Source: Virgibacillus salexigens (GTDB lineage: Bacteria > Bacillota > Bacilli > Bacillales > Amphibacillaceae). Taken from it: a stretch of DNA of 64,000 nt. Under the pieces are notes generated by a model. It made no database searches. It was not told where the DNA came from and saw only the letters and a list, made by a program, of their open reading frames with translations. The position numbers and the translations under genes were made by a program. The stretch covers positions 186,001 through 250,000 of the forward strand of contig NZ_BNEO01000001.1 in assembly GCF_014905415.1 (NCBI RefSeq), written 5' to 3'. This document shows positions 59,200-64,000 of the stretch, piece after piece; position 1 is the stretch's first letter, and each line of letters starts with the position of its first letter.

Positions 59200-60582
59200 T
59201 TAAAAGCCCCCTCGTTTGTTCATTGTTTTTATTAATTGAATCGCTGCATTCATTGCCTTGGTCTTTCCATCGTGAAAAAAAACTACTTCTCCTGTTGGAT
59301 CAGATGCACTTCTACCTGCTCTTCCAGCAATTTGTACAAGTGCTGCCTTATCAAAAACATGATGTCCTGCATCGATGACTACTACATCTACAGAAGGAAA
59401 TGTTACACCTCGCTCTAGTATTGTCGTTGTCAGTAGAACCTTGACTTTTCCATTCCGAAAGTGATTAACCTTGCTCGCGCGATCTTGATCCGATGCATGA
59501 ACTGCGGCGATTTGTTCATGACTAGAAATCATACGATAACACTTACACAAACCGGTTATCTTAGGTACTAATCTCTCTGTTAACTCAATCGTAGGAAGGA
59601 AGATAAGCAGTTGTCGTCCTTTTCTTTCTCTTTTCTGTAACCATTGTGAAAAAGCTCGGGGTAAATTGTTTTTACTAAGATCTTTTCGTAAAGGAAAACA
59701 CATTTTTAATGAAGGAACTGGTAGTGGGTATCCGTGGAATCGTTTGGCTACGAAAATATGAGGTAAGCGCTTTGCCGTTAGTTCAAATTGTTGTTTACGT
59801 CGAGGGGTTGCAGTTAAATAAATAGTTGTACTTTTCAGCTTGGTAGCACGTTTGGCAACATAAGGAAGAGACGGATCGGCATGGAATGGGAACGCATCCA
59901 ATTCGTCAATAATCATGACATCAAAAGCTTGGTCAAAACGTATTAATTGATGCGTAGTTGAAATAATAATTTGACTAGTTCCAGTTTTATCTTTACTCTC
60001 GCCATAGAGTCCTTGTATATCAATAGAAGAAAAGGCTGTTTGCATACGGGGAACTAATTCACGAACAACATCTGCTCTAGGAGTAGCTATACATATTCTT
60101 TTCCCTAGACGGAGTGCCTCTTCGATTCCATGAAAAAGCATCTCTGTCTTTCCTGCTCCACAAACTGCCCAGATGAGAAGTTGTTTTTGGTTTTGAACAG
60201 CTTGGACTACTTCGTTTGCTGCCACAGTTTGAGCAGAGGTAAGCTTTCCTTCCCATGTACATGCTGCTTTATGTTTTTTCCAAATTGGTTGTTTTCCATT
60301 CCAGCGATAGAGAGGTTTACTTTCAGTAACTTTTCCCATTTCAATACATTTACGACAATAATAATCGACCGTATAGTTGTCGTAATAGACTGTTTTAGCA
60401 AAAAGCGACTTTCGCTGATTTCCACATCGCTGACATATTCGAATAAACATGTTTTTTATAACAATAGATGGAACAGGAAGAATGAGATTTTGAGAAAGGT
60501 ATGTTTGAAATTGAGATTCTTGAAGAGGGATTTCATTTCGTAATAATAGTTTTCCAGAACAATACAACTTTACATGTTCCAT
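59200..60582 (-). CDS. comFA: ComFA, competence helicase
   Basis: 460 residues from ATG 60582 (MEHVKLYCSGKL). N-terminal zinc finger CQRCGNQRK...CRKC, Walker A WAVCGAGKTE (about residue 137-146), DELDAFP as motif II, QIAGRAGRSASDP as motif VI. ATP-driven motor for DNA uptake on the inner face of the membrane. No ribosome site precedes this ATG; AAAGGAG lies 38 bases upstream before a short different frame, so the true start may be another (CTG 60606) or there may be leader control. Confidence 0.94.
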   Translation of the reverse strand: MEHVKLYCSGKLLLRNEIPLQESQFQTYLSQNLILPVPSIVIKNMFIRICQRCGNQRKSLFAKTVYYDNYTVDYYCRKCIEMGKVTESKPLYRWNGKQPIWKKHKAACTWEGKLTSAQTVAANEVVQAVQNQKQLLIWAVCGAGKTEMLFHGIEEALRLGKRICIATPRADVVRELVPRMQTAFSSIDIQGLYGESKDKTGTSQIIISTTHQLIRFDQAFDVMIIDELDAFPFHADPSLPYVAKRATKLKSTTIYLTATPRRKQQFELTAKRLPHIFVAKRFHGYPLPVPSLKMCFPLRKDLSKNNLPRAFSQWLQKRERKGRQLLIFLPTIELTERLVPKITGLCKCYRMISSHEQIAAVHASDQDRASKVNHFRNGKVKVLLTTTILERGVTFPSVDVVVIDAGHHVFDKAALVQIAGRAGRSASDPTGEVVFFHDGKTKAMNAAIQLIKTMNKRGGF

Positions 60583-60629
60583 AGAAGAAATACGATCTTT
60601 TTCCAGGTGGCATCAACTCCTTTTAATAT

Positions 60630-60654
60630 GTACTGCCGGATTTCCCAGCAGTAC
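60630..60654 (-). other. Strong hairpin in the degV-comFA gap
   Basis: Ten-base stem gtactgccgg (60630-60639) with ccagcagtac (60645-60654), one G-U pair, 5-base loop. No U-run follows, so it is not a plain terminator. It sits before the AAAGGAG of comFA and might affect RNA stability or end processing. Confidence 0.5.
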
Positions 60655-60664
60655 GTTGCTTTCA

Positions 60665-61507
60665 TTATTTTCTATACCATGCAATTCCTAGGGCTCCTTC
60701 ACCTAAATGCGTACCTATAACCGGACCAAAATAACTGATAGAAGTATCCATTTCCGAATATTTCTCTAGGAAGGAAGATTGTAATTCAATAGCTGCATCT
60801 TTTCTATTTGCATGAATAAAAACTACCTTTAAATTATTTCCTTTCGCAGCGTCCTCTTCAAGTAAGCCAAGAATGCGATTAATAGCTTTTTTCTTTGTAC
60901 GAATCTTTTCATAGGGGACAATTACCTTATTAACAAAATGTAATATAGGTTTTACCTGTAATAGACTTCCAACAATAGCTTGGGCACCATTTAGCCGTCC
61001 ACCTCGTTGTAAGTTACTTAAATCATCTACCATGAAATAAGCACACAACGATTCTTTCATTTGATCGAGCCGTTGAAAAATTTCTTCAGGTTCTTTCCCC
61101 TTTTGAATCATTTCAACCGCTTCTAGCACATAAAACCCTTGTGCCATACAGCTTATTTCTGAATCATACGTATAAACATCAATTCCATCTACCATCGTAC
61201 CAGCACTAGCAACAGCCTGAAAGGTACCACTAATGCCACTCGATAGATGAATCGAGATGACAGCATCATAATCCTTAGCTAATGCTTCTAATTTTTTTGT
61301 AATATATCCAATGGAAGGTTGAGATGTTTTCGGCAGGTCTTTTGATTCTTTTAATTTTCGGTAAAATTCGGTTGTTGTTATATCGATTTCCTCTTGATAT
61401 GATTCCTCTTCAAATTGGACACTCAGTGGTACCATATGAATTTCGTATTGATCACGAATTTCTTTGGTTATATATGCTGTGCTGTCAGTCATTACAGCAA
61501 CTTTCAT
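60665..61507 (-). CDS. degV: DegV family fatty-acid-binding protein
   Basis: About 280 residues from ATG 61507 (MKVAVMTDSTAYITKEI), GAAGG upstream. Family motifs: TSQPSIGYI and SSGISGTFQAV, HXDGIDVYTYDSE-type region, and GTHLGEGALGIAW at the end. Carries fatty acids to FakA-type kinases in other Firmicutes. Between degU and comFA as in B. subtilis (yviA). Confidence 0.92.
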   Translation of the reverse strand: MKVAVMTDSTAYITKEIRDQYEIHMVPLSVQFEEESYQEEIDITTTEFYRKLKESKDLPKTSQPSIGYITKKLEALAKDYDAVISIHLSSGISGTFQAVASAGTMVDGIDVYTYDSEISCMAQGFYVLEAVEMIQKGKEPEEIFQRLDQMKESLCAYFMVDDLSNLQRGGRLNGAQAIVGSLLQVKPILHFVNKVIVPYEKIRTKKKAINRILGLLEEDAAKGNNLKVVFIHANRKDAAIELQSSFLEKYSEMDTSISYFGPVIGTHLGEGALGIAWYRK

Positions 61508-61626
61508 GTAAACCTTCTCCTCTTTCTTAAGCATTAAAGATAAAGCTTTCACTTTTATAAGTACATAGACATGTTTATTTTACATGAACACGAAAAAAAA
61601 TGCATTAATAAGATGATGCATATCAT

Positions 61627-61660
61627 AAAAAATACTCTAAGATATGAAATCTTAGAGTAT
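61627..61660 (-). terminator. Terminator after degU
   Basis: Twelve-base perfect stem atactctaagat (61632-61643) with atcttagagtat (61649-61660), 5-base loop, U-run from A-run 61627-61631. Confidence 0.88.
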
Positions 61661-61721
61661 AGTATCTATCATATTTATAAGGAACAAGAACGAGAACCAT
61701 AACAATCAAAAGAAATAGTTG

Positions 61722-62414
61722 TTAGACTACTTCCACCCATCCTTTACGTATAGCTGAAACAACAGCCTGTGTACGATCATTAACATTCATTTTTTGTAAG
61801 ATGTTGCTAACATGGTTTTTCACCGTTTTTTCACTAATATAAAGTGTTTCTGCTACAGCACGGTTACTCTTTCCATCTGCTAATAATTGCAACACTTGAC
61901 ATTCTCTTTTTGTTAATAGATGTAATGGTTTACGGTATTCAATCCCATTCTCTGAAATATTCGATGAATTCTCTTTAGCTAATCGACGATATTCCATTAC
62001 TAAGTTATGTGTTACTTTAGGATGTAGGTAAGAACCTCCATCACTCACTACCTTAATTGCATCAATTAATGCATCTGAATCCATCTCTTTTAATAGATAT
62101 CCTTGTGCACCTGTTTTTAAAGCGTGGGTTACATAGCTTTCATCATCATGGATGGAGAGAATGATTACATTTGTATTAGGAAAGTAACGAACAAGATCAG
62201 ATGTAGCTTGAACGCCGTTCATATTTGGCATGTTTATATCCATTAAAACAACGTCTGGGTTATTTTCTTTAACTAACTTAGCAGCTACTGTTCCATCGTC
62301 CCCCTCAGCTACAACTTCAAAGCTAGGTTCGAAGTCTAATATTCTTTTAACACCTTCACGAAAAAGCTTATGGTCGTCAATTAAAACAATACTTATTTTT
62401 CTTTCTGTATTCAT
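61722..62414 (-). CDS. degU: DegU, two-component response regulator
   Basis: 230 residues. Receiver domain with acidic pocket DDH, phospho-Asp in [13 protein letters not shown] (about residue 56) and Lys in GYLLKEMD; C-terminal LuxR-type HTH ([28 protein letters not shown]). Controls exoenzymes, competence (via comK) and motility. Follows degS by 131 bases; that gap can hold a degU promoter of its own, as in B. subtilis. Confidence 0.97.
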   Translation of the reverse strand: MNTERKISIVLIDDHKLFREGVKRILDFEPSFEVVAEGDDGTVAAKLVKENNPDVVLMDINMPNMNGVQATSDLVRYFPNTNVIILSIHDDESYVTHALKTGAQGYLLKEMDSDALIDAIKVVSDGGSYLHPKVTHNLVMEYRRLAKENSSNISENGIEYRKPLHLLTKRECQVLQLLADGKSNRAVAETLYISEKTVKNHVSNILQKMNVNDRTQAVVSAIRKGWVEVV

Positions 62415-62545
62415 TCTACATGTTCCTCCTACATCATATATTCTATTTATTTACCCTAGTAGTTTACTATGATAGAACAGTTCTTTATCTATATTTTATA
62501 AAATCTTATAAGGTAGTTAGTACTTTTATTTTACCTATTATACCT

Positions 62546-63685
62546 TTAAGAAGGCACATAGGGAACCTTAATTAATATAGTTGTACCTTTTCCAATACTA
62601 GAATTAATCTCCATTGTCCCTTCTAGCATCTCTACACGTTCACGCATACCAATTAAACCAAAAGATTTATCACGTTTCATCCCAGGATCGAATCCTTTGC
62701 CATTGTCCTTAATCACCATGGTTAAATTATTCTTACCTATTTCAAGTTTAACTTGAATTAATGAAGCTTCTGCATGTTTTACAGCATTTTGTAAAGCTTC
62801 TTGAACTAGCCGAAAAAATGCGATTTCATATTTTTGGTTTAAACGCATTTCTTCACCCATTGAGTTAAATTCAATCTTGAGATCATGATAATCAGAAATG
62901 GTCGCGACATATTTTTTTATCGTTGGGATTAATCCTAGATCGTCTAAGGCCATTGGTCTGAGATCATAAATAATCCTCCGAACTTCATACAATGAAGAGC
63001 GAATCATTTTTCGTACACTCTTTATTTCACTTAATGCTTGATCCACTTCTCGTTTCCGGAAAGTACGTTCTACTATTTCAGACCGTAATAATATATTAGC
63101 AAGCATCTGTGCTGGTCCATCGTGAATTTCCCTAGATATTTTTCTACGCTCTTCTTCTTGGGCTTCGATAATTTTCAAACCAAATTCTTGCTTTTCTTTT
63201 GCTTCTTCAATCATTTCATTCACTTGGCGGAAATCATCATGTAAATAATTTAGTACAACGGAAATTTTTCCAGCTAATCCTTCTGCTCTCTCAATCGTTT
63301 GACTTAAAGAAATTAATCGTCGCTCTAAATCATCTCGTTTTTCACGCAGTACACTTTCTTCTTGACGCAGAACCGCTAATTTTGTTTGCATGGCATGAGT
63401 CATCTCATAAACTTCTCGGATCTCATTTTCAGAATAGCGATCAAAATATTTACTAACTTCGGCTAATCGTTGCCTGGAAAATCTGACTTTTTGCTCTAGC
63501 TGGTCTCCATCATCAATATGTTGCGCTACTTTGACCTTTGTCTCTTTTAATTCTTTGATGAGGTGCTCGTGCTCTTGTCTAGCTTCTTCACTTATATTAA
63601 AAATCTCGTCTTTACTGTTTTCTACTACTTCTATCATTTCGTTAATGATAAAATCTAATGCTCTATCACTAATTCTCTGCGCCAT
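62546..63685 (-). CDS. degS: DegS, sensor histidine kinase
   Basis: About 379 residues from ATG 63685; a TTG four codons earlier lacks a site. No membrane span: cytoplasmic sensor with a coiled-coil N-terminal part (EELREVYEMTHAM region), HisKA_3 motif EEERRKISREIHDGPAQM (phospho-His, about residue 185) and HATPase DNGKGFDPGMKRDKSFGLIGM. Phosphorylates DegU. Confidence 0.96.
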   Translation of the reverse strand: MAQRISDRALDFIINEMIEVVENSKDEIFNISEEARQEHEHLIKELKETKVKVAQHIDDGDQLEQKVRFSRQRLAEVSKYFDRYSENEIREVYEMTHAMQTKLAVLRQEESVLREKRDDLERRLISLSQTIERAEGLAGKISVVLNYLHDDFRQVNEMIEEAKEKQEFGLKIIEAQEEERRKISREIHDGPAQMLANILLRSEIVERTFRKREVDQALSEIKSVRKMIRSSLYEVRRIIYDLRPMALDDLGLIPTIKKYVATISDYHDLKIEFNSMGEEMRLNQKYEIAFFRLVQEALQNAVKHAEASLIQVKLEIGKNNLTMVIKDNGKGFDPGMKRDKSFGLIGMRERVEMLEGTMEINSSIGKGTTILIKVPYVPS

Positions 63686-63845
63686 TTCTTCCACCAACCT
63701 ATGTTATAATTATACGCAACTATTCATATTTTTTATAGGGTCTTTTAGCATACTTACGGATTAATTATAATGAACCTTTTTACTCAATTATATTAACTTT
63801 TTAGTTCTAATTCTATCATGCTTGATAAAAGGGAGAGAATGCAAG

Positions 63846-64000
63846 TTGTTAGATAACTACTTCACTGTAAAAAAACAAGGGAATGATGAAATCATTATCC
63901 AGAAATCGCGATTTATAGGCTATGTTAAACGAGCAGAAACAGAACAAGAAGCTCAAGCATTTATTCAGGGGATTAAAAAAAAGCATCACGATGCAACTCA
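63846..64000 (+). CDS. yvyE: YvyE/YigZ IMPACT-family protein (partial)
   Basis: The only plus-strand gene. TTG start at 63846-63848 after GGGAG, then LDNYFTVKKQGNDEIII and QKSRFIGYVKRAETEQEAQA, matching the YvyE/YigZ N terminus; cut by the right edge after 51 codons (family about 210). IMPACT-family proteins are of unsure function in bacteria. It diverges from degS, as in B. subtilis. No convincing promoter pair was found in the 160-base gap, although several TATAAT copies exist. Confidence 0.85.
   Translation, partial: MLDNYFTVKKQGNDEIIIQKSRFIGYVKRAETEQEAQAFIQGIKKKHHDAT

Noticed and set aside
60583-60664. ComK boxes before comFA
   Set aside because: No AAAA-N5-TTTT pairs at proper spacing in the gap; they may lie inside degV but cannot be claimed.

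Overview
The window is a 64-kb stretch of a low-GC Firmicute chromosome of the Bacillaceae. Gene order follows the Bacillus subtilis comF/flg/csrA/secA/prfB/ftsEX/ctpB/minJ/uvrBA/hprK/lgt block, and regulation is of the same type: SigA, SigB, SigD and possible SigG promoters, Spo0A boxes and a LexA box. Protein sequences and the bshB2/yojF pair fit the Oceanobacillus/Virgibacillus/Gracilibacillus part of the family, but the genus cannot be fixed from sequence reading alone. Every gene lies on the minus strand except a partial yvyE at the right edge, so the window is best read from high to low coordinates.

Core layout in transcription order. yvyE diverges from degS-degU, the two-component system for exoenzymes, competence and motility. 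degV and the competence DNA-uptake genes comFA-comFC follow. Next come the late flagellar genes yvyF-flgM-flgN-flgK-flgL-yviE-fliW-csrA and flaG-fliD-fliS-fliT, with two SigD-type promoters. hpf (ribosome hibernation) has a SigB-type promoter. A tiny, so far uncharacterised gene preceded by two Spo0A boxes comes before secA, prfB (programmed +1 frameshift) and cccB. The division/cell-wall set ftsE-ftsX, an EnvC-like M23 protein, ctpB and minJ then follows, with a 148-bp inverted-repeat element between ctpB and minJ.

Accessory region, about 21.4 to 38.4 kb, between minJ and uvrB. It holds (a) a YesMN-type sensor/regulator pair with a sugar ABC importer and a YesL-like protein; (b) a five-gene catabolic operon (deacetylase-like amidohydrolase, DgaE-type ammonia lyase, DgaF-type aldolase, KDG-type kinase, GntP permease), followed by a GntR/UTRA repressor gene with its own promoter, and with a palindromic operator candidate at the operon promoter; and (c) a three-gene set (phosphodiesterase superfamily, YkoP-like, MGDG-synthase-like glycosyltransferase) behind a SigG-like promoter. 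Part (b) looks like a route for an N-acylated amino-sugar acid that bypasses the PTS.

Left part. uvrBA under LexA control is followed by yojF-bshB2 (bacillithiol), yvlC-yvlD, hprK-lgt-yvoD-ppaX-yvoF, the glycerol regulon glpP-glpF-glpK-glpD (with a GlpP-type terminator leader before glpD), a TPR protein gene, trxB, and yvcI-rapZ-yvcK-whiA, the last cut by the window edge.

No rRNA, tRNA, CRISPR array, transposase or prophage was seen. Notable absences against B. subtilis are hag between csrA and flaG, swrA between ctpB and minJ, and comFB between comFA and comFC.
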